Assembly: GCA_945860335.1 (NCBI GenBank)
Contig: CAMAQW010000061.1
Location: forward strand, 1 to 9,964
Length of the DNA stretch: 9,964 nucleotides
DNA from: Sediminibacterium ginsengisoli
GTDB taxonomy: Bacteria; Bacteroidota; Bacteroidia; Chitinophagales; Chitinophagaceae
Reading direction: 5' to 3'
Both the position numbers and the translations under genes were made by a program. The notes under the pieces were generated by a model. It searched no databases, was not told the origin of the DNA, and worked only from the letters and a program-made list of their open reading frames with translations. Shown here in pieces: positions 1 through 7,300 of the stretch (its first letter is position 1; the number at the start of each line of letters is the position of its first letter).

Positions 1-59
1 GTAAAATAGCAATAAAATCTTTACAGCGAACCACCCGTACAAATGACCGCCGAAAATGA

Positions 60-67
60 TACTTTTG
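60..67 (+). promoter_or_regulatory. Possible -7 promoter element for purD
   Basis: TACTTTTG matches the Bacteroidota -7 consensus TAnnTTTG exactly. It lies 23 bases before the preferred purD start, so the transcript would begin just upstream of the ATG at 91. No good TTTG -33 element sits at the expected distance, which keeps this tentative. Confidence 0.3.
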
Positions 68-90
68 CCTCTCCAATTATACCTAACTCT

Positions 91-1380
91 ATGAATATTT
101 TACTACTGGGTGCTGGCGGCAGAGAACATGCACTTGCTTGGAAAATGGCTCAAAGTCATCATTGTAACGAGCTTTTTATAGCCCCCGGAAACCCAGGTAC
201 AGCGGGCATTGGAACCAATATAGACATTTCAGTAACCGATTTTGAAGGCATCAAAGCAGCCTGTATTAGCCACCAAATTGGGTTGGTTGTTGTAGGCCCA
301 GAAGAGCCCTTAGTTAAAGGTATATATGACTTTTTTGAAGCGGACCCTGCACTCAGAGAGATTATTGTGGTTGGACCTTCTGCTAAAGCAGCCCAATTAG
401 AGGGCAGCAAGGCATTTAGCAAGAAATTTATGCAGCGCCACCAAATTCCAACGGCCGCCTACGCCGAATTTACCCTAGAAAATATAGAAGAAGGCAAAAC
501 ATATATTGCTGCGCACACCCTTCCAATCGTTCTTAAAGCCGATGGTTTAGCGGCTGGAAAGGGCGTTGTTATTGCAACCACGCACCAAGAGGCACTTGAA
601 ACGTTTGATGAAATGCTTGTCAACAAGCAGTTTGGGGAAGCGAGCAGCCGTGTGGTGATTGAACAGTTTTTATCCGGAATTGAAGTGAGTGTTTTTGCGC
701 TTACCAACGGCATGGACTACCAAATTATTGGTCATGCCAAAGACTACAAACGAATAGGAGAAGGCGATACAGGCCTTAATACCGGCGGTATGGGCTGCGT
801 GAGCCCTGTCCCTTTTATGGATGAGGCTTTTATGCAAAAAGTAGAAGAGCGCATTGTTAAACCTACCATTAATGGGCTCGCAGCAGAAGAACTTTGCTAC
901 AATGGGTTTGTGTTTTTTGGACTCATGAATGTAGGGGGCGAGCCTTTTGTAATTGAGTACAACTGCCGTATGGGTGATCCCGAAACAGAAGTGGTAATGC
1001 CGCGTTTACAAACAGACCTCGTTGCCCTATTTGCCGCGATGGATAATGGCACTTTAATTGACGCCAATATTACGTACGATAACAGAAGTTGCGCCACTAT
1101 TATGGCTGTAAGTGGCGGCTACCCTGGAGACTATGAAAAAAACAAGGTCATTTCAGGCCTAGAAGAAACGAACGCTATTACAGACACACTTGTTTTTCAG
1201 GCAGGCACCAAAGCTTCCGAAAACGCTGTAGTTACAAGTGGTGGAAGGGTTTTAGCAGTTACTGCATATGGCAACAATATTCAAGACGCCGTTTTGCTTG
1301 CACACCAAAGACTAGAAAAGATAAGTTTTGAGGGGATTTATTTTAGACGCGATATTGGGTACGAATTTGAAAAAAAATAG
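91..1380 (+). CDS. purD: Phosphoribosylamine--glycine ligase (GAR synthetase)
   Basis: Cytosolic enzyme of de novo purine synthesis that joins glycine to 5-phosphoribosylamine using ATP, giving glycinamide ribonucleotide. The N-terminal domain opens with the nucleotide-fold motif NILLLGAGGREHALAW. The ATP-grasp core has the loop KADGLAAGKGVV starting at K149 (numbered from this start) and the metal/ATP-binding stretch EYNCRMGDPETE around residues 289-300. The C-terminal domain begins near SGGYPGDYEKNK. An in-frame ATG at 43 would add 16 residues without family character. I prefer the ATG at 91 because the conserved fold begins there, the product is then 429 residues (the same as E. coli PurD), and a TAnnTTTG-like element at 60-67 would start transcription after position 43. 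It stands alone upstream of the cell-shape cluster, with a 93-base gap and no functional link evident. Confidence 0.96.
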   Translation: MNILLLGAGGREHALAWKMAQSHHCNELFIAPGNPGTAGIGTNIDISVTDFEGIKAACISHQIGLVVVGPEEPLVKGIYDFFEADPALREIIVVGPSAKAAQLEGSKAFSKKFMQRHQIPTAAYAEFTLENIEEGKTYIAAHTLPIVLKADGLAAGKGVVIATTHQEALETFDEMLVNKQFGEASSRVVIEQFLSGIEVSVFALTNGMDYQIIGHAKDYKRIGEGDTGLNTGGMGCVSPVPFMDEAFMQKVEERIVKPTINGLAAEELCYNGFVFFGLMNVGGEPFVIEYNCRMGDPETEVVMPRLQTDLVALFAAMDNGTLIDANITYDNRSCATIMAVSGGYPGDYEKNKVISGLEETNAITDTLVFQAGTKASENAVVTSGGRVLAVTAYGNNIQDAVLLAHQRLEKISFEGIYFRRDIGYEFEKK

Positions 1381-1396
1381 CTAGAGAAAATTCGTA
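1360..1396 (+). repeat. Inverted repeat across the purD stop codon
   Basis: TACGAATTT (1360-1368) is repeated as its exact reverse complement AAATTCGTA (1388-1396), separated by 19 bases that contain the purD stop codon. The stem is AT-rich and no T tract follows, so it is at best a weak or factor-dependent terminator or an mRNA 3' stabilising structure. It could also be chance. Confidence 0.3.
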
Positions 1397-1406
1397 AGAA
1401 TAGACC

Positions 1407-1437
1407 TTGTTATTTCCATTTATTTCAAGCACCTTTG
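1407..1437 (+). promoter_or_regulatory. Predicted promoter of the mreBCD cluster
   Basis: A -33-like TTG at 1407-1409 is followed after 20 bases by CACCTTTG at 1430-1437. That box matches the Bacteroidota -7 consensus TAnnTTTG except for its first base. Transcription would start near 1444, leaving a leader of about 30 bases before mreB. This fits a separate transcription unit from purD. Confidence 0.5.
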
Positions 1438-1473
1438 TAGTAATACATTTACTCAAGATTTACGCATCATACC

Positions 1474-2499
1474 ATGGGATTATTTAACTTTTTTACGCAA
1501 GAAATTGCAATGGATTTGGGGACCGCAAATACCCTCATTATTCACAACGACGAAGTAGTTGTAAATGAACCTTCTATTGTTGCCCTAAACCGCAATAATT
1601 TAAAAGAAGTTTTAGCCGTTGGTAAAAAAGCACTCATGATGCATGAAAAAACACATGAGAGCATTAGAACCATTCGTCCATTAAAAGATGGTGTGATTGC
1701 AGATTTTAACGCCGCCGAGTTAATGATTCGGGAGATGATGAAAATGATCTACCCTAAAAAACCATTATTCCCTCCAAGCTGGCGTATGGTTATTTGTATT
1801 CCTTCATCTATTACCGAAGTTGAAAAGCGTGCGGTAAGAGATTCCGCAGAACAAGCAGGCGCTAAAGAAGTATACATGATTCATGAACCGATGGCAGCAG
1901 CCCTAGGTATTGGTATTGATGTTGAAGAGCCGGTTGGAAATATGATTATTGATATTGGAGGTGGTACCACTGGTATTACCGTGATTGCACTTGCTGGTAT
2001 TGTTTGTGATCAAAGTATTCGTGTTGCGGGTGATGAATTTACCGCCGACATTATGGAAGCACTACGCCGTTACCATAGTTTATTAATTGGTGAGCGTACT
2101 GCAGAGCAAATTAAAATTAACGTTGGTGCTGCAATGAAGGATTTAGACAATCCGCCAGATGATTTACCAGTTAACGGACGTGACCTTGTTACAGGTATTC
2201 CAAAACAAATTATGGTAAGCTATCAAGAAATTGCAGAAGCACTTGATAAGAGTATTTTTAAAATAGAAGAAGCGATCTTAAAAGCCCTAGAAACCACGCC
2301 ACCAGAGCTTGCTGCAGATATTTACCGCCGCGGATTGTACCTCACAGGTGGTGGTGCATTATTACGCGGACTCGATAAAAGATTAAGTGCAAAAATTAAA
2401 TTGCCAGTACACGTTGCAGAAGATCCACTTAAAAGCGTTGTGCGTGGTACAGGGTTAGCACTAAAAAATTATCAGCGTTTTCCGTTTATCATGCGCTAA
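1474..2499 (+). CDS. mreB: Rod shape-determining protein MreB (actin-like)
   Basis: Bacterial actin homologue. It forms membrane-associated filaments that organise and orient the cell-wall elongation machinery. At 341 residues it is close to the usual length of about 345. The actin-fold ATPase motifs are all present: phosphate-1 loop DLGTANT (residues 14-20), phosphate-2 loop DIGGGTTG (160-167) and adenosine-binding TGGGALLRG (291-299). The GDEFTADI segment is also typical of the family. The short N-terminal stretch MGLFNFF is hydrophobic and may insert in the membrane as the amphipathic N-terminus of other MreBs does (inference). The ATG at 1474 follows a good promoter candidate and places the phosphate-1 loop at the normal distance. 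It is the first gene of the rod cluster, with mreC starting 9 bases after its stop. No missing key residues are seen. Confidence 0.98.
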   Translation: MGLFNFFTQEIAMDLGTANTLIIHNDEVVVNEPSIVALNRNNLKEVLAVGKKALMMHEKTHESIRTIRPLKDGVIADFNAAELMIREMMKMIYPKKPLFPPSWRMVICIPSSITEVEKRAVRDSAEQAGAKEVYMIHEPMAAALGIGIDVEEPVGNMIIDIGGGTTGITVIALAGIVCDQSIRVAGDEFTADIMEALRRYHSLLIGERTAEQIKINVGAAMKDLDNPPDDLPVNGRDLVTGIPKQIMVSYQEIAEALDKSIFKIEEAILKALETTPPELAADIYRRGLYLTGGGALLRGLDKRLSAKIKLPVHVAEDPLKSVVRGTGLALKNYQRFPFIMR

Positions 2500-2508
2500 T
2501 AAATTGTC

Positions 2509-3363
2509 TTGAAAAATATTTTTGATTTCATACGTAAGCACTTTACATTACTTAGCTTTTTGCTTTTGCAAATTGCTTCTATTTATATGCTTACACAAGC
2601 AAGCACTTCGCATCAAACTTTTTTTTCATCAAAAATGAATGATGCCTCTTCAAAAATTAATGAGCGCTATTATAATATGCGTGGCTACTTTTTCTTAAGA
2701 GAAACGAATGAAAAATTAGCGCAAGAAAATGCCCGCTTATTAAATTTACTAGGCTCAAATATTTCAGCACCAGATTCTAGTATTCGCATTGTTACAGATT
2801 CGGTATATAAAGACTCACTTAATAAATACAGAAAATACAACTGGCTGCCTGCAAAAGTTATTGGCAATACGGTTTCATTACAAACAAATTTTTTAACACT
2901 TGAGCGCGGAAGTTTACAAGGTGTAAAAAAAGGAATGGCCGCCATTAGTCCCGAAGGGATCGCTGGTGTTGTTGTAGAAGTATCGGAAAATACGAGTAAG
3001 GTAATGAGTTTATTACACCGTAATAGTAGGGTGAGTGCGATGTTAAAAAAAGACAATAACGCAGGTAGTATAGAATGGGATGGTGCCAGCCCTTATTACC
3101 TCCTTTTACGTAACGTTTCTAAGGGCGCTAAAGTGGTAAAAGGCGATACCGTTGTTACCAGCACCTACTCGGCTAACTTCCCACCCTACCAAGTTGTAGG
3201 TCGCGTTGCCGAAATTGAAGCCGACCCTTCAAGTAATTTTTATACCCTCAAAATTAAAACGGCTGTTAACTTTTTTACGGTTCAGTATGTATACCTCGTA
3301 GAAAACCTCAGGTACCAAGAGCAATTTGAATTAGAAAACAACAATCCTAAAAATCGTGAATAG
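2509..3363 (+). CDS. mreC: Rod shape-determining protein MreC
   Basis: Bitopic inner-membrane scaffold of the elongasome. In studied bacteria its periplasmic part binds and activates PBP2. The 284-residue product has one N-terminal membrane helix (about residues 12-32), a probable coiled coil (about 42-82), and then the MreC beta domains. These carry the hallmark stretch PAKVIGNTVSLQTNFLTLE (about 114-132) and GVKKGMAAISPEGIAGVV (138-155). The start is TTG at 2509, chosen because it directly precedes the expected short cytoplasmic tail (MKNIFDFIRKHF) and lies just after the mreB stop. The last 8 bases overlap mreD, suggesting translational coupling. The C-terminus ends in a polar tail (LENNNPKNRE) without recognisable function. 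Confidence 0.95.
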   Translation: MKNIFDFIRKHFTLLSFLLLQIASIYMLTQASTSHQTFFSSKMNDASSKINERYYNMRGYFFLRETNEKLAQENARLLNLLGSNISAPDSSIRIVTDSVYKDSLNKYRKYNWLPAKVIGNTVSLQTNFLTLERGSLQGVKKGMAAISPEGIAGVVVEVSENTSKVMSLLHRNSRVSAMLKKDNNAGSIEWDGASPYYLLLRNVSKGAKVVKGDTVVTSTYSANFPPYQVVGRVAEIEADPSSNFYTLKIKTAVNFFTVQYVYLVENLRYQEQFELENNNPKNRE

Positions 3364-3889
3364 CCTACTAAAAAATATCATTCGCTTTGCACTGTTTTTA
3401 CTACTTCAAATTGTGGTCTTAAACGAAGTACCGCCTGTACACCGCTTTATTATTCCTTATCTCTACTTTTTATACATTCTTTGGTTGCCGTTTTCCATCA
3501 ACCGATTTACTTTATTAATTGTCGCTTTCTTTTTTGGGCTTTCACTGGACTACTTTACCGGCACCACAGGCCTTCATGCCGCGCCCTGTGTGCTTATCGC
3601 CTATATTAGACCTTATTTATTAAACCTGCTTTTACCGCAAGAAACCATCGAGCAAAGCTATGCTGAGCCAGGAGTTAACAGTATGGGCTGGGCGCCATAT
3701 GCCGTGTATGTAGGCTTTCTTACTTTCGTCCATCACTTTTACTTGGTACTTATCGAGTGGCTCCAATTTGGCGACTTTGTATACTTTTTAGGAAAGGTAG
3801 TGGGTACCACCCTTGTTAGCTTTATGATGATTGTACTTTCCGAACTTCTTTTTTTAAGAAAAGGAAAGTACAGAACCAATGCAGCCTAG
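3356..3889 (+). CDS. mreD: Rod shape-determining protein MreD
   Basis: Small polytopic inner-membrane member of the MreBCD complex. The 177 residues are strongly hydrophobic with about five predicted membrane helices, matching the family's size and profile. The segment GLSLDYFTGTTGLHAAPC in the middle follows the conserved MreD pattern (G..xD.f..t.GlHaa.c). The start is GTG at 3356, inside the last codons of mreC in another frame, so the two genes overlap by 8 bases. Sequence conservation in this family is low, and the call rests on hydropathy, this motif and the position between mreC and mrdA. After it comes a 111-base gap before mrdA, the largest gap in the cluster. Confidence 0.92.
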   Translation: MNSLLKNIIRFALFLLLQIVVLNEVPPVHRFIIPYLYFLYILWLPFSINRFTLLIVAFFFGLSLDYFTGTTGLHAAPCVLIAYIRPYLLNLLLPQETIEQSYAEPGVNSMGWAPYAVYVGFLTFVHHFYLVLIEWLQFGDFVYFLGKVVGTTLVSFMMIVLSELLFLRKGKYRTNAA

Positions 3890-3946
3890 TTTTAGCTGTC
3901 CACAAGTATGCATAAGTTTTTTTTCTCAAAATGATGCTTTGTTGCG

Positions 3947-3976
3947 TTTGTTACATCAAATTTGCAATACATTTTG
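3947..3976 (+). promoter_or_regulatory. Possible internal promoter before mrdA
   Basis: TTTG at 3947-3950 and ACATTTTG at 3969-3976 are 18 bases apart and resemble the Bacteroidota -33/-7 pair. The -7 box deviates at its first two positions. An alternative reading is TACATTTTG with one extra base. The 111-base gap and this pair suggest mrdA-rodA can be transcribed separately from mreBCD, but mreBCD read-through is equally possible because no terminator is seen after mreD. Confidence 0.35.
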
Positions 3977-4000
3977 TCGACTTATTTTTAGCAAGCTCCT

Positions 4001-5923
4001 ATGTCCGCCTTTAATCAAAACCGAAGTAGAATTGTTCAAATCATATTTATAGGTGCGTTTATTTTAATTACCCTTCAGCTAATTAATCTCCAAGTTTTTT
4101 CTACAAAATATAAAATGGCAGCAGATAACAATGCCTTTTATAGAAAAGTAATTTATCCGGATAGAGGTATCATTTTTGACCGCAAAAAAAGAGCCATTTT
4201 AGAAAATACCATTAGTTATGATTTGGTGGTGATACCCGCCGAATCTAAAGGAACTGATACACTGGCACTTTGCGCACTATTAAATATTGATACGGCTACG
4301 TATAAAAAAAGAATGCGGGACCTGATTTTTAAAAATGGTGCTGTTAAGCCAAGTGTTTTTGAATCGTTACTTACCACCGAAAATTTTGCGCGCCTCAACG
4401 AAAATATGTACCGTTTTCCTGGATTTACATTAAGTGAAAGATCCGTACGGTCTTACCCCTACGATTGTGGCGCAGCTGTTTTAGGTTACACCGCCGAAGT
4501 GGATACCGGATTTTTACGCAGACATAAAGATGAAGGTTATGAAATGGGCGATTATTTTGGTACCACAGGGCTAGAAAATAGTTACGAGAAAATACTAATG
4601 GGTCAGCGTGGTATCAAACGATTTATTCGAGACAATAAAGGAAGAATTCAGGGCCCTTGGGAAAAAGGAGAATTTGATACCGCAGCCGTTGCTGGTAAAA
4701 ATTTATATTCAAGTATTGATGTAGAGCTTCAACAACTTGGAGAAAAACTCATGCAAAATAAAGTGGGTAGTATTGTAGCCATTGATCCTAAAACGGGAGG
4801 TATATTATGCATGGTAAGCGCACCCACCTATAATCCCAACTATTTAACAGGTAATCAACGAAAAAAGCATCTAGTAGACATGATGTATTTTGATCCTAGA
4901 AAACCGCTACTTAATAGAACCGTTAGTACCACTTACTCTCCGGGCTCCACATTTAAAACGCTGGTGGGTATTATTGGCATGGCAGAAGGGGTTATTGACG
5001 ATCAAATGACCGTTTCATGCGGTGGTAGTTACTTAGGATGCGGTAGAAGAATGGGTTGTCACGCGGCTGGAACTTTTACACTAAAACCTGCTATTTCAAA
5101 ATCATGCAATAGTTATTTTGCTGTGGCTTTTCGCAGAATTTTAGACAACGCAAAAGTGAATAATAGAGATATCACACTCGGTTTATTTAATGAATACGCT
5201 TATTCATTTGGGCTTGGGAAAAAATTAGGTGTAGACTTACCTTCTGAGCGCATGGGTAATATACCTACTTCAAAATATTACCAAAAAATATTTGGAAAAA
5301 ATTGGCAGGCATGTAATATTATATCAAACTCGATAGGTCAGGGAGAAATTACGACCACCCTTACACAACTTGCCAATGTAATGGCGATTATTGCCAATAA
5401 AGGCTGGTATTATTTACCCCATTTAATTGACTCTGTAGAAGGTGGTGATGATTATGAAATGCTGGCACGTTTTAAAGTAAAACAAAGAACTAAAAATATT
5501 GCAGAAAGTATTTTTGAAGAAGTACATGAGGGTATGCAAGGCACCATGGAATTTGGAACAGGTGCGTACGCAAAAGTTCCAGGTATCAATGTTTGCGGTA
5601 AAACGGGCACTGTAGAAAACGCCTACAGGGGTGAATCACTAAAAGACCATGCGTTTTTTGGGGCTTTTGCGCCTCGTGAAAATCCACGTATTGCCATTGC
5701 AGTCATGTGCGAAAATGCAGGTTTTGGTGCTACATCAGCAGCGCCGATTGCGAGTTTACTCATTGAAAAATATTTAAGAGATTCTATTGCAGGCCCAGAA
5801 AGGAAAGCGAAAATTGAGCAGCTAGCCAATATGAATTTAATTCCGCCTCAAATGAAGCGCTTAATGACAAAGCAAGATTCAACAAAAAAGGTTACCCTCA
5901 AAAAATCAATTGCCAAGAAATAG
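4001..5923 (+). CDS. mrdA: Penicillin-binding protein 2 (elongation transpeptidase)
   Basis: Class B penicillin-binding protein that cross-links peptidoglycan during lateral elongation, working with RodA. At 640 residues it is close to E. coli PBP2 (633). It has a short cytoplasmic N-terminus, one membrane helix (about 10-30), and a pedestal/dimerisation domain opening with YPDRGIIFDRKKRAILEN and containing TTGLENSYEKILMGQRG. The C-terminal transpeptidase domain has all three catalytic motifs: SxxK as S316-TF-K319, SxN as S368-C-N370 and KTG as K534-T-G536. Four cysteines (340, 347, 353, 369) cluster between or at the first two motifs. The C-terminus is a lysine-rich tail (TLKKSIAKK). ATG at 4001 gives the expected short cytoplasmic segment. 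rodA follows after 12 bases. The linkage to mreBCD and rodA points to PBP2 rather than the division protein PBP3/FtsI. Confidence 0.96.
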   Translation: MSAFNQNRSRIVQIIFIGAFILITLQLINLQVFSTKYKMAADNNAFYRKVIYPDRGIIFDRKKRAILENTISYDLVVIPAESKGTDTLALCALLNIDTATYKKRMRDLIFKNGAVKPSVFESLLTTENFARLNENMYRFPGFTLSERSVRSYPYDCGAAVLGYTAEVDTGFLRRHKDEGYEMGDYFGTTGLENSYEKILMGQRGIKRFIRDNKGRIQGPWEKGEFDTAAVAGKNLYSSIDVELQQLGEKLMQNKVGSIVAIDPKTGGILCMVSAPTYNPNYLTGNQRKKHLVDMMYFDPRKPLLNRTVSTTYSPGSTFKTLVGIIGMAEGVIDDQMTVSCGGSYLGCGRRMGCHAAGTFTLKPAISKSCNSYFAVAFRRILDNAKVNNRDITLGLFNEYAYSFGLGKKLGVDLPSERMGNIPTSKYYQKIFGKNWQACNIISNSIGQGEITTTLTQLANVMAIIANKGWYYLPHLIDSVEGGDDYEMLARFKVKQRTKNIAESIFEEVHEGMQGTMEFGTGAYAKVPGINVCGKTGTVENAYRGESLKDHAFFGAFAPRENPRIAIAVMCENAGFGATSAAPIASLLIEKYLRDSIAGPERKAKIEQLANMNLIPPQMKRLMTKQDSTKKVTLKKSIAKK

Positions 5924-5935
5924 CCAACGATAAAC

Positions 5936-7285
5936 ATGAACAGAAAAAATAATAATCTTGCGGGAGAAGGGATAGATTATACGGTTGTTTGGCTGTATGG
6001 TATATTAGTGTCCATTGGTGTGTTGTGTATTTTTATGGTAGAATACAAGACCAATACCAATTGGTTGGCTACATTTTTAGGCGGAAAAACAAACTATAGT
6101 AAGCAGCTGATTTTTGGAGGTATTTGTGCGCTAGCAGCAACTTTTATCTTGCTAACTGATAGTAAAATATTTACAGCATTTGCAAATCTTTCGTATTTGC
6201 TTGGTATCCTACTTATGCTAGCCACTTTTGTACTTGGAAAAAATATCAATGGGTCTAAATCTTGGATCCCGTTAGCGGGTGGGTTTAATTTACAGCCAGC
6301 AGAGCTTTGCAAAATATTTACATCCCTTGCAATAGCTAAATTTATTTCACGTCAAGAAATAGATTTTACAAATATCAAATCACAAATTGTTGCTGGCCTC
6401 ATTGCGCTAACCCCTGCCGCCTTATCTATTTTGCAGCATGAACTAGGTTTAGCACTTGTATACTTAAGCCTTTTGATTGCCATGTACAGAGAAGGATTGC
6501 CCGCTCAGTTCTTAATTATTGGATCATGTTTTGGTTTACTAGCACTTGCTACACTCATCGTAGAAAGAGATGCACTCTCCATCACGTTAACCATTTTAGC
6601 GGCATTCATTATTTTTTTAGCCTATAGACAGGTCAGAAAAAAACAAAGGCTCGTCACCATTGCAGCGATTTTATCTATTTGGATTTTATGTATTGGTGTA
6701 CAGCGATATGTAGTACCCTACGTATTTAATAATGTATTAGAGTGTTACCAGAGTACTAGAATATATAGTATGGTGGGTAAAGATTATGATTGTAGTTTAA
6801 ATAAAAAATCCAACGAAAAAGTTACCGGTAAAGCTGCTCGTAAACCAGATGATTATAACGTAAGACAAAGTAAAATTGCGATTGGTTCTGGCGGGTTTTT
6901 TGGAAGAGGCTTTTTAAAAGGCACACAAACAAGAGGCAAATATGTACCCGAACAAGACACCGATTTTATTTTTACTTCACTAGGTGAAGCCTTTGGTTTT
7001 GTAGGATGTACTATATTTTTAGGACTTTACTTATATTTCTTATTTCGCATTGTTCGCATTGCAGAAAGACAGCGAAGTGCCTTTAGTAGGATATATGCAT
7101 ACTGTGTAGCGAGTATTTTATTTTTCCATATTGCAGTAAATGTAAGTATGACTATTGGGCTTTTCCCAATTGTAGGCATTACCCTTCCGCTCATCAGTTA
7201 TGGAGGATCATCGCTACTCACTTTTACGGTATTAATTTTTATCATGCTCCGACTAGACGCCGATAGACAAATGGTGCTACGTTAA
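5936..7285 (+). CDS. rodA: RodA, SEDS-family peptidoglycan glycosyltransferase
   Basis: Polytopic inner-membrane enzyme that polymerises glycan strands from lipid II for side-wall growth, partnered with PBP2. About ten membrane helices are predicted. Family motifs include NGSKSWIPLAGGFNLQPAEL near residues 104-123, QSKIAIGSGGFFGRGFLKG in the large periplasmic loop, and PEQDTDF at 338-344. By alignment from memory, D343 is the essential aspartate of SEDS polymerases. The C-terminal PIVGITLPLISYGGSS motif is intact. At 449 residues it is longer than E. coli RodA (370), partly because of an enlarged, lysine-rich loop around residues 282-306. The usual 'PHQ' of the preceding 'LxPHQxxRI' motif reads CYQ here. 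Pairing with mrdA makes RodA far more likely than FtsW. The MBL-fold gene starts 15 bases downstream, so it may share the transcript. Confidence 0.95.
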   Translation: MNRKNNNLAGEGIDYTVVWLYGILVSIGVLCIFMVEYKTNTNWLATFLGGKTNYSKQLIFGGICALAATFILLTDSKIFTAFANLSYLLGILLMLATFVLGKNINGSKSWIPLAGGFNLQPAELCKIFTSLAIAKFISRQEIDFTNIKSQIVAGLIALTPAALSILQHELGLALVYLSLLIAMYREGLPAQFLIIGSCFGLLALATLIVERDALSITLTILAAFIIFLAYRQVRKKQRLVTIAAILSIWILCIGVQRYVVPYVFNNVLECYQSTRIYSMVGKDYDCSLNKKSNEKVTGKAARKPDDYNVRQSKIAIGSGGFFGRGFLKGTQTRGKYVPEQDTDFIFTSLGEAFGFVGCTIFLGLYLYFLFRIVRIAERQRSAFSRIYAYCVASILFFHIAVNVSMTIGLFPIVGITLPLISYGGSSLLTFTVLIFIMLRLDADRQMVLR

Positions 7286-7300
7286 ACCAATTGAGTTTTC

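Noticed and set aside
1..42. End of an upstream gene before purD
   Set aside because: Only about 40 bases are visible. Several stops occur and no conserved peptide can be read, so no gene can be supported.
159..1097. Three minus-strand open frames antisense to purD (159-422, 459-713, 897-1097)
   Set aside because: All lie within purD and none has a recognisable motif or credible start context.
2685..3056. 123-codon open frame on the minus strand inside mreC
   Set aside because: It is fully antisense to a well supported gene. Its serine/leucine-rich, low-information composition is typical of a shadow frame, and it has no recognisable motif.
3882..3924. Possible terminator after mreD: CAGC/GCTG stem and a later run of eight T
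   Set aside because: The stem is only 4 bp and the T run begins 18 bases after it, so it does not form a credible intrinsic terminator.
4216..6312. Short minus-strand frames inside mrdA and rodA (4216-4398, 5623-5829, 6094-6312)
   Set aside because: They are shadows of conserved membrane and enzyme genes on the plus strand, without family features.
7044..7061. Tandem duplication of the 9-mer TTCGCATTG in rodA
   Set aside because: Only two copies, in frame, encoding a plausible FRI-VRI helix segment of RodA. It is not a regulatory repeat or an array.
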